Source: Pseudoips prasinana (lineage: Eukaryota > Arthropoda > Insecta > Lepidoptera > Nolidae). Taken from it: a stretch of 64,000 nt of DNA. Location of the stretch: assembly GCA_951640165.1 (NCBI GenBank), contig OX621234.1:29144549-29208548 (forward strand). Reading direction: 5' to 3'. Within the stretch, counting starts at the first letter, position 1. Every line of letters starts with the position of its first letter. The translations under genes were made by a program, and so were the position numbers. The notes beneath the pieces were generated by a model. It saw nothing but the letters and a program-made list of their open reading frames with translations, made no database searches and was not told the origin of the DNA. This document shows, piece after piece, positions 24,401 through 36,109 of the stretch.

Positions 24401-27400
24401 TAGTCATTTCTTTATTGATTAGTGTTACATTTTCATCGCATTTCAATCTTTTTCGTCATCATGGATACGTTAAAAATTCGAGTAATTATGGAATATGAGT
24501 ACCGTCGTGGCAGCAACGCGGCACAAGCGGCACGCAACATCAACGACGTTTACGGAGCTAACACTACAAACCAACGCACCACCTGTTATTGGTTTGCTCG
24601 CTTCCGTTCTGGAAATTTCGAGCTGAAAAATGAACCTCGCGGTCGTCCGAAGACTTTGGTCGACAATGACGAATTAAAGGCGGTTGTGGAAGCTGATGAT
24701 ACACAATCTACGGCTGAATTAGCAGCAGCTTTCGACGTTAGCGTCAAAACAATATTGGTCCATTTGCGTCAAATTGGCAAGGTAAAAAAGCTTGACAAAT
24801 GGGTGCCCCACGAACTCAATGATCGCCAGCGCGAAGTACGCGTCGAGACGTGCCTTGCACTGCTCAACAGACACACAAATGAAGGAATTTTGAACCGCAT
24901 TGTTACCTGCGATGAAAAATGGATTCTGTTTGATAACCGCAAGCGCTCAGCAAGTTGGTTGGATCCTGGTTCAGCACCTAAACAATGCCCTAAACGAAAA
25001 CTTACCCCTAGAAAAGTGATGGTCACTGTTTGGTGGTCTAGCGCCGGTGTGATTCATCACAGCTTCTTACCAAACGGGGTGAGCATTACTGCAGATGTGT
25101 ACTGTGAAGAACTGAGCACAATGATGGAGAAGCTGGCGCATCTCCAACCAGCATTGGTCAATCGCTCGTCTCCGCTGCTCCTGCACGACAACGCGCGACC
25201 TCATACTGCACAGCAGACGGTCTCCAAGTTGCAAGAACTGGGGTTGGAAGCTCTCCGTCATCCGCCCTACTCACCAGACCTTGCGCCTACAGACTACTAC
25301 TTTTTCCAGAATTTGGATAACTTCTTGGCGGGAAAAAAATTCAATACCCGAGAGGCAGTACAAAATGCCTTTGAAGAATTTGTTGCCTCCCGTCCAGCTG
25401 ATTTCTTTAAGAAGGGCATCAATAAACTGCCACTGCGATGGCAAAGATGCATTGATTGCATGGGTGATTACTTCGATTAATACAAATAAAAAAATTCATG
25501 AAAAAAATTCGTTTAAATTTTTTCATACAAAACGGCAATTTCATAGGTAAAGACCTATTATCAGGGAAGGACACAAAATCTGTATGAAACGATAGCAACG
25601 AGTGGAGATCTGTTGTCTCAGGCTCCCTACCACTCCGCTAAAGAAGCATTTGGCAACTTTAAAAATTAACATTTACATTGACGAGGAAGCTGATGAGGTA
25701 GTGATGTCAGAGTTATTCACCACTGGAATAGAACCCAATTATAGTTAAAGATAAGAGTGACACATTACCTGATGCCGTTTCAGCATGTCTAATCCGAGCA
25801 ACATATCCATAGGTTGTTCTTCCAAGACCGAGAATGATGTGGTGAGAAAATCTTTCTCAATCCTCATTTGCACCATGTGAATACGTCCTATTATCCTCTG
25901 CACGCCAACACCTTTAGCGATGCCCGCCCATCTACGAAAAGAAACAGCTGTTACCATTGAGGTACAATTAACAGACATTGCTTACCAGAGGAGGTAATAA
26001 ATTTATGGAGTACTTTAATTTATTCGTCCCAAATCCATAATTCCTCCTAAAGGTTCTTCTTCCCCATACATTCAGGGACAGGGTTATTATTCACACCCGG
26101 CCGTCTGTTTTCAAATTAAGCAACTATTTCTTTTGTAAATACATACTTATATAGATATTTACACGCAGACACGATAAACAGACATGTTCATGGACACAAA
26201 TATTTGTTCTGGGTGGAAATCGAACCCACGACCTGCGGCGTGAAAACCGTACTCTACGCTAGAGATATATCGATGGAACTATGAAATAAATTCTCTGTCA
26301 TATTTTTCTGATTTAGAACTTTAATACGGCATGTACTTTTTTCAAGATATACGCACAGTACAGTACAAGTCTTAAGCCGGGGTTCTTCGCCCCATAGACA
26401 CATGAGGGGCGTTTAAGTGCTGCAAACGGTAAATATGTCTGATATATGCGGGCATATCCCTTACAACAAACAAGCAATATGTGCATTCATGCTTACGATA
26501 TGCAACACTAATGGGGGTGCTTGCGGATATTAATCAACGCATGTAAAAGAACTACGTGTAAAAATTGAGATCCCGATATTCACAAATTGTTTTAATAGTT
26601 ACTACAAAGAGCGCCAGCCGAAACAGCACGTTTGTATTGAAGTGACTTTAGTTTTAAAATAACCACAGAGGTCAAAATAAAAACATTGTGTTGATAGTGT
26701 GCACCAAGGTTTATCACTTTTGCTGTGATCATGCCAAACATGGAAGACGCTATTATCTATTCTGTGTGGAATGCCACTTGACAATTCTATATTTCCTTAT
26801 AATTAGTCCCAATACAATTTATTTCAATAATAAATTATTATATTTCGAATTACTACTTTCTAATTATTTAAGAATTCTGTCAATAAACTGACCAATTATA
26901 ATTTTGTTTAAACTCCTAATATACTTCAAATTTATAAATTGAAAATTAAGTTCCTTGTGTGTATTCTAAAACTGTTTATATTTTATCAGGGAATGTAAAT
27001 CTCTTTAAACAAAACGTAACAAAAATCCCCTCTTACTGGTCTACTTGAAGAGATTTCTTTAGAAATAAGTATACTAGGTACTTTTACCTTTGTGCAATGT
27101 CATCTCTTGTATTTTATACTTTCTTTCTTTTATATTGTTAGTTAGTACATAAATTATAAACCATATAAAAAAAGTTGTCCTCATTATGATGTTTATAAAA
27201 TGAGATATGGTTTTGTTTTAACTCAAAATTAAGTGTATGAGAATTTCATTTGATAAAGGTCATTGTGGCTGTGAAACCTATTTTCTTCACATTTGCACTT
27301 CTTCATAACATGCAAAATTAACTTTAAATCTTATTTATTAATATTATATCTTAAAGTTAATTTTGCATATTTACACATGTGCATAGTGCATTATGCAGAA

Positions 27401-29626
27401 AATGATACAAAAATATTATAATTTTTGAAAAATATTCCGTCTACAAAATCATTTGGCAATATTTGCTGAGGTTTCAAATTACCATTGGCTACGTACCTTG
27501 TATCTACCAGTCTCATAATGTTACACCGCTCTGCACAAGCAGCTGACATAATAGTAGTCTGAGCCCCAGAGTCTATAAATGCCTTCACAGGAAATCTACA
27601 AAAACAGAATTTCAATATATTTTGTGAACAATGTTAATTTCCAGTATATTGATGGGAATAATAGTTAGCGCATTTTGCATTTTTCATCTCCATAATATTA
27701 TGATACTCACCTACAGCTGCTTTTATGAATCATACTTGTTTTAATGACTATGGTATTCTTTAAACAACACTTTCAGTTAAAACTGAAATGAGTTGTATAA
27801 ATTTTAGTGCAGGTGGGTATAACCTTGAAGGATTGAAATGAGGGAGATTTACTTATTTAAGGTTATACCCACCTGCACTAAAATTTAAACAACACTTTCA
27901 GTTAAAACTGAAATGTTTGTATAAATTTTAGTGCAGGTGGGTATAACCTTTTGGTTTGAAATTATTTACAAGGTAAGAGAGCTTGATATGTTAATATTTA
28001 CTTACTTAGACCTTACTTATTATGTTAAAATGTTGTGGCACTCACCCATTTACATGACAGTTGATATACAACATGACAACAGTGCCAAAAGTTTCTGGAT
28101 TATACTCCATGGCCGCTTCCATGTTAGCTTCAATATTTTTTTGTCTGATCTCCTCGGCAATCATCCTCTGTGCTTCGGTATCAAAAGGGTCTGAATTCAT
28201 CATCCTGGGAAATGATCTACCAATGTTAATACATATGTTATAATACAGTAGATATTGTAATTATGCCAAAAAATTTTGACATTAACAGAATAGTGCACTT
28301 CACCTTATCCGCTGCTGCTGCCTTTCAGTCCTAGCTAATATCTGTTCACGGAGCACTGAAGCAAATGTGTCTGAGAAAACAATACACATAAATATTATCT
28401 TGCAAGATGAATATATAATTTTTTTTATTAATTATTTGTGAGTTTGATAAATGGTAGTATAATAGAATATTGTACCCTAATATTAAAATTATGGAATGAG
28501 AATCAATATATATATTGTAATAATATGGATGGCCAATCTATAAATAAAAACTCATATCATATTTAAAGATTAGAATCTTCAAATTATAATATTATTCTCA
28601 TTTTATTTATTTTTATCTTTAGTTGCATTTTTAACCTTTCATAATCATGTCAGCCAAAAGCTGTCCACTGCCGGACAAAGGCCTGCCCAAAAGCTCCACA
28701 GTGGAACTCATTATCATATCATTTTGGTGACATGTCATTATTAAAAGTTTTTTAGGGGATTAGAAGATGTGCCAAGGTAATATTTAAGCTTTACTTTAAG
28801 TATATACCTAAGTCTAATTTTTTTATAATTATTTTACATAATGCCAATATTACTCTGAAATTCTTGCACCATATCAACATACCAAGGTTGCCACTTTGAA
28901 GAGCATCAGCTAATCTTGGATTATTTTGCTTCAACAATGCAAGCTGGTCTGGATTAGCCAGAAACATCTCCTTGATGATGCGTGGGTCTTCCTCCACAGG
29001 TGGGTTCCTTGCTGCCATTGAACTGCTAGCTAATGGTGATGGGACTCTGATGTTACTGAAGTCTAAATTTGCTAAGCCTGTTGGCAATGCTGCAAGGAAG
29101 ATGATGCTTTAATTTTTATATAAAAGTAATTACTTTTTTTAGTACAAAAATAATCTAACAGTAAATTGACACCCAATGTCATTAGTAGTTATTTGATACT
29201 CATTGGTCATTATTTTATATTTCTTCATTTTTAATGGATCTCTTTGTTTTGTCATTATGAATGAATTACGAGACGACGCTCAATGTCACTTCATCAGTCA
29301 CAGTCACAACAGACAAGATGACAATGCAGTTTTAAAATTCTGCACAGTAGTGGCAAAAACAGACCTTGACTGGAATCATTCTGGTTGAGGTTCGAGGCTG
29401 TCTGCATCATGTGGAGTAGCACAACGACATCCCCATCGTGGACACCGTGCTCTTTGAGAGACTTTTTGTCGTCGAAAAGTGGCATGCCATTGAAATTCAG
29501 GATGATATCTTTCGCAGGGAACCCGGATTCTATTTCACAAAATGCTTTAAAATTTTCTAATTCTAAGTCTTCTGATACATCCAAGACGAAGATTTCGTCG
29601 TTTAGAGTAGTAACTGTTACTTTCAT
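18453..29626 (-). CDS. rngo: DDI1/DDI2 (Rings lost) UBL-retropepsin-UBA protein
   Basis: Ten coding exons, in transcript order: 29626-29365, 29089-28883, 28370-28304, 28204-28046, 27595-27497, 25931-25769, 23575-23389, 21622-21539, 20086-19992, 18533-18453. All have GT/AG borders and agreeing phases; total 467 residues. The start has a good context (CACAATG). UBL: residues 1 to about 75. A helical segment (about 110-155, [20 protein letters not shown]) matches the family HDD. The retropepsin-like protease contains FIDSGAQTT with the catalytic Asp near 240, the turn GIAKGVG...IIGRIH, and [12 protein letters not shown]. The UBA covers about 425-467 ([12 protein letters not shown]...[12 protein letters not shown]), split by the last intron. 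Family role: a cytosolic proteasome shuttle and aspartic protease that cleaves polyubiquitinated clients such as NRF1/SKN-1A; in Drosophila it is needed for ring canals. If the exon-7 donor is not used, translation runs to a stop at 23366, giving 388 residues without UBA. Introns carry a mariner, SINEs and RTE ends. Confidence 0.95.
20144..20277. repeat. GTGTGGGTGA-type minisatellite
   Basis: About 130 bp of tandem GTGTGGGTGA/GTGA/GTGTGGGTGTGTGGG variants in the DDI intron between exons 8 and 9. The His/Thr/Pro-rich minus-strand frame across it is only a translation of the repeat. Confidence 0.9.
20483..20705 (+). mobile_element. Diverged family-B SINE in a DDI intron
   Basis: The head ataactggtctagtggttag, the body gtctgagtggaatttgact and the tail gtttgccatagtaaagtgct line up with the family-B copies at 14085 and 35980. 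Inside it, 20504-20538 (acatcgtatcattagtaccg) repeats text found at 19268-19301, replacing the usual B-box segment. Confidence 0.5.
21103..21330 (-). mobile_element. Helitron-like non-autonomous element, diverged
   Basis: The plus-strand text begins ctagctgtgccctgcggttt then acccgcgttaaatttt. This is the complement of the CTAG-ending 3' end seen at 36110-36446 and 61983-62151. The rest differs (tgatagcgtgataatatgta...cagacaaag), as in another subfamily. The right border is not defined. It lies in the DDI intron between exons 7 and 8. Confidence 0.45.
23894..23975 (+). mobile_element. RTE LINE 3'-end fragment
   Basis: The text gggggaggcctttgtccac followed by gtccacgtctttcggctgat and atgatgat matches the 3' end of the RTE copy at 57041, in the opposite orientation. 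A 14-bp internal duplication (ccaccagtcgt/ccaccagttgt) is present. It lies in DDI intron 6, antisense to the gene. Confidence 0.6.
24271..25558 (+). mobile_element. Apparently intact mariner element, cecropia/Hsmar1-like
   Basis: A 1288-bp element with TA on both sides (24269-24270 and 25559-25560). Its inverted repeats of about 28 bp begin TTAGGTCTTTACCTATGAAA at the left and the complement of ATAGGTCTTTACCTATGAAA at the right, differing at the first base. It contains one uninterrupted transposase gene. It is inserted antisense in the DDI intron between exons 6 and 7. Near-identical ends plus an intact frame point to a recent insertion, possibly still mobile. Confidence 0.93.
24461..25480 (+). 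CDS. Mariner transposase, D,D34D
   Basis: 339 residues from the ATG at 24461, chosen because the protein then has the family's usual length; the open frame continues 13 codons upstream. The N-terminal helix-turn-helix region (about residues 5-110) binds the inverted repeats. The linker motif WVPHEL is at about 114-119. The catalytic triad is Asp151 (VTCDEKW), Asp243 (LLHDNARPH) and Asp278 (YSPDLAPTD), with 34 residues between the last two, as mariner requires. It shares [14 protein letters not shown] and the C-terminal WQ(R/K)C(I/V)DC.G.YFD pattern with the cecropia subfamily that gave human SETMAR. There is no stop or frameshift and all three acidic residues are present, so an active cut-and-paste enzyme is plausible. 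It runs opposite to the DDI host gene. Confidence 0.95.
   Translation: MDTLKIRVIMEYEYRRGSNAAQAARNINDVYGANTTNQRTTCYWFARFRSGNFELKNEPRGRPKTLVDNDELKAVVEADDTQSTAELAAAFDVSVKTILVHLRQIGKVKKLDKWVPHELNDRQREVRVETCLALLNRHTNEGILNRIVTCDEKWILFDNRKRSASWLDPGSAPKQCPKRKLTPRKVMVTVWWSSAGVIHHSFLPNGVSITADVYCEELSTMMEKLAHLQPALVNRSSPLLLHDNARPHTAQQTVSKLQELGLEALRHPPYSPDLAPTDYYFFQNLDNFLAGKKFNTREAVQNAFEEFVASRPADFFKKGINKLPLRWQRCIDCMGDYFD
26085..26250 (-). mobile_element. Family-A SINE, shortened copy in DDI intron
   Basis: It retains attattcacacccggccgtc, acagacatgttcatggacac and the B-box text gaaatcgaacccacgacct (plus-strand reading), but lacks part of the middle and the A-box end. It lies in the intron between exons 5 and 6 of DDI. 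Confidence 0.65.
27310..27368. repeat. 18-bp perfect inverted repeat
   Basis: ATGCAAAATTAACTTTAA and its exact complement are separated by 23 bp of AT, about 130 bp past the donor of DDI exon 5. Arm identity is complete. Confidence 0.75.
27761..27952. repeat. Direct plus inverted triplet repeat in DDI intron 4
   Basis: An approximately 60-bp unit (acaacactttcagttaaaac ... gcaggtgggtataacctt) occurs at 27761-27824 and again directly at 27889-27952. Its second half also occurs inverted between them (aaggttatacccacctgcac at 27861). The copies are nearly identical, so the structure is recent. It occupies the 450-bp intron between exons 4 and 5. Confidence 0.75.
28639..28700 (-). mobile_element. 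RTE LINE 3'-end fragment
   Basis: The plus-strand text gtcagccaaaagctgtccac, tgccggacaaaggcctgccc matches the terminal region of the element at 57041-57110 in the same orientation. No body remains. It lies in the DDI intron between exons 2 and 3. Confidence 0.55.
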
Positions 29627-32600
29627 TGTGAAATTTTGATGATGTGCCGACTTTCAACGAACTATGTTCACAAAGGTAAATACGTGTTGTTTGATTTATA
29701 TTTCGCGGATGACTGTCCAAAACATTTTAGATCTCGTACACACCCTAAGATACTTTAAATACTAACACGAGCACAAATTATACACTTTATAAGAATGGTT
29801 CCCTGCGATAAATAAAATTAACCGCAAAGGTGTCTCGAACTTAACTTATGGTAGAGTTGTGATTATGCACTTTCCAGTTATTTGCACAGATTATTATGTA
29901 GACGGTATTTTAGACCGTAGCAGATAGTCTGGCCAACGAAAGTAGAGCTGAAAACGCGGCAAATTTTAAAATATGAGCAGGGTAACCCTAAATTAATTTA
30001 CGAAATACTTGAAATAACCTAAGTTGCGAAAAAATTTTTTTATGATAATACTGAATTAGTAATGAGAGAGGGACTAAAGGCAAACACATAAAAACGCTCC
30101 TTTGCTTATTGGGGGTTAAAAAGCCAATACTTATTGAAAGTAGTTAGTATGTTGAAGACTACCAAAAAAAATAACCAATATATTATTCAATAAATGTTCT
30201 ATTCACTATAATCAAAATCGGAGTCTAAAAATTCAACATGTAAGATCCATCAGAGTCACCGTTTCATATCATTAATACTACAATAATTATAAAATATTCT
30301 AAATGGTCTTCTTGAGAAATTCCATCTCTCTCTTTGTATTTAGGTTCGACATACTTAACATAATCAGACATTTACTTTACTATTCATCTGTCGATATGCT
30401 TTCAAAGACTATTTTATCAACTTTTCTAAACCTTTTGTGGTCAGGCCTACATTTGTATAAGTATTTTTTAACTTGCAATAATGCAACTATGTATATTCGG
30501 GTGAAATCTTGCAGCTCAATTTAAAAGCAGATATCTATAACCAATTGAGCTGAATTTCTGTATACATATTTAGTTTGGACGACAATACATGATAAGCTGT
30601 ATGAAATCATTCTAAACCCAAGTCGTCGTAGTTGTTACTTATTATTATACTATCATACACGTTTTAAGCACTAGAGTTAATAAACAGTTCACGCACATAG
30701 CGGTGCGAAACTAATAAAATTCTCGACGAATGCCGGCGGGTCCCCGCATGGCGTACAGTGAGAGATATGCGAACTGGAAGGCAGGTGCGAAAGAGATATA
30801 TAGGTTAAAGGCGTCTGGATATGATAACCACCACTTATCTCTCAAGCTAAAAAAATGGCGCCAACACAGACAGTCTTTTTAGAACAATACAAACCTAATT
30901 GTTTTAAACATCTTGTGGCGAGGTAAGGAGCAGAGGTGGTGCCATATATAATTGTGTTTAGTTTATATTGTTTGAGTTCCTCGTACGGCTAAGACTACCT
31001 CAATATCTGATGCAACTGATGCTGTTCATTCCTTACGTAAATCGTACGGTAGACTTGTCTAACGTCCACCGTAGAAGTAGAAATATATTATTATGTATTT
31101 ATGCGGACGCAAAAATCTTGTGCGGTAGTACAGATAACAAAGAGAGAAAGACAATCCATACGTCATTGCTGAGTAAGCAATAAAAACCAAGAAAAAAATA
31201 ATTGAATAAATAATAAGAATATAAATAATATATTTATGTAAGCATGATGTTTGGGATTTGTATTCTTTGTCATGTGACCTAAAGAATGTATTCTTTAATG
31301 AATTCATTACATTTCATTTAAAATTCAGCACTTTCGAAAAACTGCGAGCTTATGAATGTAGTGGGTGAATCATGGGTAGGTATGTAGTAATCTGTTTAAT
31401 TGCTTTTGACATAAATAAAATAGGCCGTATTTTGCAGGTATCTGCATCTGTGTGACCTTGATATAGGCAGTTAAGGCATAAGTTAAGGAACTTTGCCTTC
31501 GACATTCAGCTTTCTAACGAAAAAGACCTACTTATATGTCAAACAACGATAGGTTTGTACATAGGATGATTATGTTACCATAACAGACAATCAAATAGTT
31601 GGTTTCTTTGTATGCAAAAAAAAATACAAAAAAAATAATCGAAACTCTACAAATATCAAAGCTGCAGTAGAAACTAGTGTTCAATAGATCATCTTGGTTT
31701 TTAGGGTCCTACACCGTAAGAGTAAAACGGGACCCTATTACTAGGTCTTAGTCAATGATGAAAGAAAGGGTAGGTCTTAGTCCATCTTTCACGAGGTCAT
31801 ACCATAACAATAAGTAGACAGTTGAAATTTTCATACATGATGTATTGGACATGGCACGTTGGCGCTTGTTTCCTTTTTCGACTAGTAAATGAATATCCAC
31901 AGATTTTTTAGAACCTCTACTTGATGATAAAAATATGTAGAACTGTTGTTTGTGTCGTTGACTGCTTGGTGAGGGAAAGTATTTAAATTTGATATAACTA
32001 TAACACATATCATTGATTAAGTACTGTAAATACGTACAAAACGTGAGGTTGCACTGCAACTTATTTAAAGATGCGGAGGGGATCCGCCTTCGGCGAAAGG
32101 TCAGCGTATGCATGTTTGTATTGTTTGTGTGACTGTAAGACAAGAAGACACACACACATTTATATACAAAAGTATCGATATACGAAAACGATGACAGTCC
32201 AGTCCACAGGAATCGGTTTTAATACTCTGTATTAGTCTGTATATAGGAACATCACTAATTAAAAAACTTCAATGTTCAAGAGAAAACTCACTGCAAACCT
32301 TTGTTTGATTTGTATTTTCTTTCTACAAATAACCGCGAGTGTGGACTATTACTGTTCATGGATATTAAGTTAATATGAACAATGATGTACTGATATTAAA
32401 GCAGACAATTCGTAATTTTTCATATAATAGTTTAATAAAGTGTGACGGATATTATAAATTTACAATGTGAAATCGACACATGACGTAGAATGGTGAGTAC
32501 CTTTTATTTTTGTCTATAATTATTTGTGAATAATAAACCCATCAGAGAAATCGGTAAACTACAGATTGTATTAAGTTTAATGGCTACTTTTAATCAGTTA

Positions 32601-33275
32601 CAAATATTTGCTCTATGTGTTGTTGTTATAGGCACTTCAAATCCTCATGTTATTGACTCATTTGAACTCTTTTTGTCACGCTTTCAAGTATCTAACTTTG
32701 TGATCAATATTCACTTGTCTTAATAAAAATACATGTCATTCAAAGTCTAATTAATTACTTAATTATTGTGGAACACTTATTATTATTTAAACTTATATTT
32801 ATGTTATTTGCGAGGTGCTATAATATAATAATAATAAATTCAATTTTCATTCAATCGATTCATAACAAAGATCCATTTTTTTAGTAAAACATAAATCTTA
32901 TAAATTATGTTAGTACAATATAATTTAACATTCGCAACTCTAACAGTAATGGCTTCTTGCATGAGTCAATGTATCAAGCTGCACATGCAGACCGATTCAG
33001 TGACTGACGTAAGGGCAATCTAGCCTGCTTCCGATAACAGCCAAGACGGCGTTTCGGCTGGCACTCACTCTGCTTAGCATGGCTGAGTTGCCGCCGCTTG
33101 CGCAGAGTAGCATAGAAGCAATCGGACTATGTAATTTGATTCTAAATCTGAATTTTTTTCTTAATTTCATATACATAGTAATTAGATTTTGTTGTGCATA
33201 AAATAATGGTGATGCCACCTTCATCACATACGCACATAAATATTTGGAAATTCAATTATCCTTATAACGGCTTCA
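29627..33275. other. DDI upstream region and intergenic DNA
   Basis: The DDI promoter must lie just above 29626, but I see no TATA box or other element I can defend. About 30720-30960 is GC-richer (cgacgaatgccggcgggtcc ... atggcgccaacacagaca) with no open frame. About 31705-31735 carries a short inverted ggtcc/gggacc piece like the ends of the repeat at 49469. About 33000-33115 is another GC-rich patch, whose minus-strand frame has no domain. None is called as a gene. Confidence 0.4.
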
Positions 33276-33477
33276 TATCCTTTCATTCAACATGGCCATG
33301 CATTTATTTAAATACAATAGAATTTTTAATACTAAAAAAATAAATGTGCTCAAATAAGCGACTTTTGAATAACTTATATCCTTTCATTCAACATGGCCAT
33401 GCATTTATTTAAATACAATAGAATTTTTAATACTAAAAAAATAAATGTGCTCAAATAAGCGACTTTTGAATAACTTA
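33276..33477. repeat. Perfect-looking 101-bp tandem duplication
   Basis: The unit starting tatcctttcattcaacatgg occurs twice back to back (33276-33376 and 33377-33477) with no difference that I can see. It is non-coding. Identity means a very recent duplication or an assembly artefact. Confidence 0.9.
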
Positions 33478-33520
33478 TTCTATAAGCCTTAAATACTACT
33501 ATAACTAAGCAAAAACAAAA

Positions 33521-33650
33521 ATTGAGTTTCAGTTCTATGTATGGAGAACCCCCAAAATTATTGTCTTTTTCTATTTTTCTGCAAAAATCTTAATGTGGTT
33601 CACAGAATACATCTATTTACCAAGTTTCAACATTATAGTCCAGTGCCACA
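33521..33650 (-). mobile_element. Fragment related to the repeat at 49469-50030
   Basis: The plus-strand text ttgagtttcagttctatgta ... aacccccaaaattattgtct ... cagaatacatctatttacca is the complement of the middle of the element at about 49555-49685, with a few mismatches. Confidence 0.65.
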
Positions 33651-34094
33651 AGATTGTCTGAAACAAGATTGGCTAACTAAAGGGACTGCAGGGTGTACAG
33701 TTACAACTTGTTAAAATTGCAAAGTATTAGTTAAGATTAGAAAAAAGCATTCACAAGCCTAAATAAATATGCTTACACATAAACCTGAGGCAAAAGCTTT
33801 GCAAATCAAATGCAATACACAGAATATTAACAGCTATAACTGCAAACAGTCTAGTAAATTGACATAAGCTTTTAACAAATAAACTTCTTGGCCAACCTAA
33901 TTCTAAACCTCATCAAGTCCAAATATGGCCATTCACATATTTAGCTATGTAGTAGTAGTTTAGGGACCCTGGCCAGGTCATCTGTCCATCATGTAGGGGC
34001 CAGAACACTCTGTATGAGGATAGTGGAAGATTGTTAAGAGATCTTTCAGGGAGACCTTTCTCCAGCAGTTGATGACTTTCAGCTAATTTGATAA

Positions 34095-34341
34095 TAATAA
34101 TATCCTGAGACATTATTCACCATCTGATCCTAAACTAAGCAAAGCTTGTGCTGTGGAAACCAGATAACTGATTCTTCATATACTATGTCTCTTTTGTAAG
34201 TACATACTTATATAGATAATTACACTCAGACTCAGGCCAAGCAGACATGTTCATGTGCATAAATATCTACCTTGAGTGGGAATCAAACTCATGATCTGCA
34301 GCGTGAAAGGCAAATATTTACCAACCAAGCCAAATGCCTGT
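34095..34341 (-). mobile_element. Family-A SINE, antisense
   Basis: Full-length arrangement: tatcctgagacattattcac, aagcaaagcttgtgctgtgg, agcagacatgttcatgtgca, B box gtgggaatcaaactcatga and the A-box complement ccaaccaagccaa. An AATAATAATA run adjoins the 3' end at 34089-34100. Confidence 0.7.
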
Positions 34342-35635
34342 CGAAATGATGTTGATGATGCCGATGAAATAAGGAATAGTTGCTTTCTGCATAGATCTAT
34401 CTTTAAGTTAGATATTATCAAAACTATTTCACACCCAATATTATTAACCAATGATTACTTAATTAAATTTAAAGGTGATAGCCATCACAGTCAAAGACTT
34501 GCTTCTATGTTTTGTTGACATACTGTTCCCCCAAGTTCAACAAATCTCAGAAACTATTCTATTAATGAAGTGACTGGAATGATAGACAGTAAAACTAGTA
34601 AGTTAGCAAATTATACCTGACAGGCAGTACTGTCTCAGAGAAATTTGAGAGGCAAATGCGTCAGCTTAACTTTTGCCTAAATATGAGGCTATCATCATCA
34701 TCACTAATATCCTAGTGCATATGGTTTCAGCAATTAGTCCCCATGTGGTCCATTGTGCGTGAGCCATGGCAGCCTTCATTTGTAGGCTAAATTGGGACAC
34801 AATTTTAAATCATGCATACCAATTTTTATGACCCCAATAGGTGGTTATAGTAATAGTTCCTAATGCTATCAAGGCAGTACATACTCAAGTCATTCATGCA
34901 ATGGGGAGGGCTATGCTCAATTCTGTGAATAATTATGGTTTCACTTGGTATAACCATTTATTTAACATTTTACAAGGATGTGTATGATATTCCATAATTA
35001 TTGACAAGCAATCATAGAAAACAAAATACTTTAATGGATGCCAATTCTTCCTTTGAATTAATGAAATGACACTCTTTAGCTTCAAAATGTATTGATCAAT
35101 ATTTTTTGAGCTCACAGATAGATTATTGATTTTTAATCAAAACTTAAGTGGTGTAGTTGCTATTAATTATTTATAGGATTTTTAGGACCTGGTTTATAGA
35201 AACTAAAATACTACTTGCCTATAGAATTTTACTTCTATATTTAAAATGGTAAGATCTAAAATCTAAGAACAATAAAAACAGCTTGCAAAAAAAATGAGGT
35301 TTGTAATAAACTTCATAAAAAGAACTAAACTTATGAATTTGCAGTTTCAAACTGTGCCTCTTTAGTTATACTATTGTTTAATAGTTGAATACATGACTGA
35401 CTATCTACAAATAAGCATAATTTAGAAGGAAATCCTAATTTTTTACAAAAAAAAATATTTGTGTTTTCCACCACAAGAAGACAGTAGACCAACTGGCATC
35501 AAATATATTAAAATAATCAAAAGACAATATATATATTGGAGCTATAGCTAGATTGTAGTTGATGTACAGACTTAGCAATCTGCTGGAGTAAGCAATATTT
35601 TAAATAGGAATAACAAATGAAAAATAAAGAATATA
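34342..35635. other. Intergenic DNA, no gene seen
   Basis: AT-rich sequence with no domain-bearing frame on either strand and no repeat with definable borders. A gctatcatcatcatca run near 34688 is reminiscent of LINE tails but is not matched by adjacent element text. Confidence 0.4.
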
Positions 35636-35852
35636 CATACATACATAGACTGACACCTGTTTTCCAGAAGGGTAGGTAGAGACAATGGGTTTCCATTAGT
35701 CACAATCTTTGCAAACCTGTTTTTGTCTTATTTACTGTCTTTATATTCTTCATACATGCTCGCCAGTTTATGGTACTTCTAACCTGGACTTTCTTGAGTA
35801 TGTCTCGGATTTGGTCAGAGAATGTTCTATGAGGTCTTCTACTTGAAATATA
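35636..35852 (-). mobile_element. LINE 3'-end-derived repeat, copy 1
   Basis: The text atagactgacacctgttttc ... tattcttcatacatgctcgc ... gacttt-cttgag-tatgtctcggattt recurs at 62470-62720 with about three-quarters identity by eye. Minus-strand translation gives short Arg-rich stretches typical of decayed LINE polyprotein ends. Orientation is inferred. Confidence 0.5.
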
Positions 35853-36109
35853 TGACATTAAAATAAAATCAATATTCAGGATAAGAAATGTATTCCTTTA
35901 ATCTCACATACACTACAGAAATAAATTTGTTATCTTGATATTAATGATGCACTATCAATCCTTTTTACCACATCTTTGACTGGCCTGTTGGTCCAGTGGT
36001 TATTGAACCCGACTACTAAGCCAGAGGTTGTGGGTTCAATCCCCACCTAGGACAAATCTTTGTGTGCTAAACATGATTATGTGATCTATGTCTGAGTGTA
36101 ATTTACTTA

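Noticed and set aside
27497..27595. Retroviral-type aspartic protease motif (DSGAQTT) as a sign of an endogenous retrovirus
   Set aside because: The exon joins in phase to UBL and UBA exons with DDI-specific sequence; it is the host DDI protease domain.
32485..32500. First exon consisting of ATG followed at once by the donor GTGAGT
   Set aside because: A start codon followed by a donor-like sequence is easily chance; no partner exon could be found.
33000..33227. Minus-strand GC-rich frame ending near 33000 as a coding exon
   Set aside because: No domain, no donor/acceptor pair in phase and a sharp drop in composition outside a 110-bp patch.
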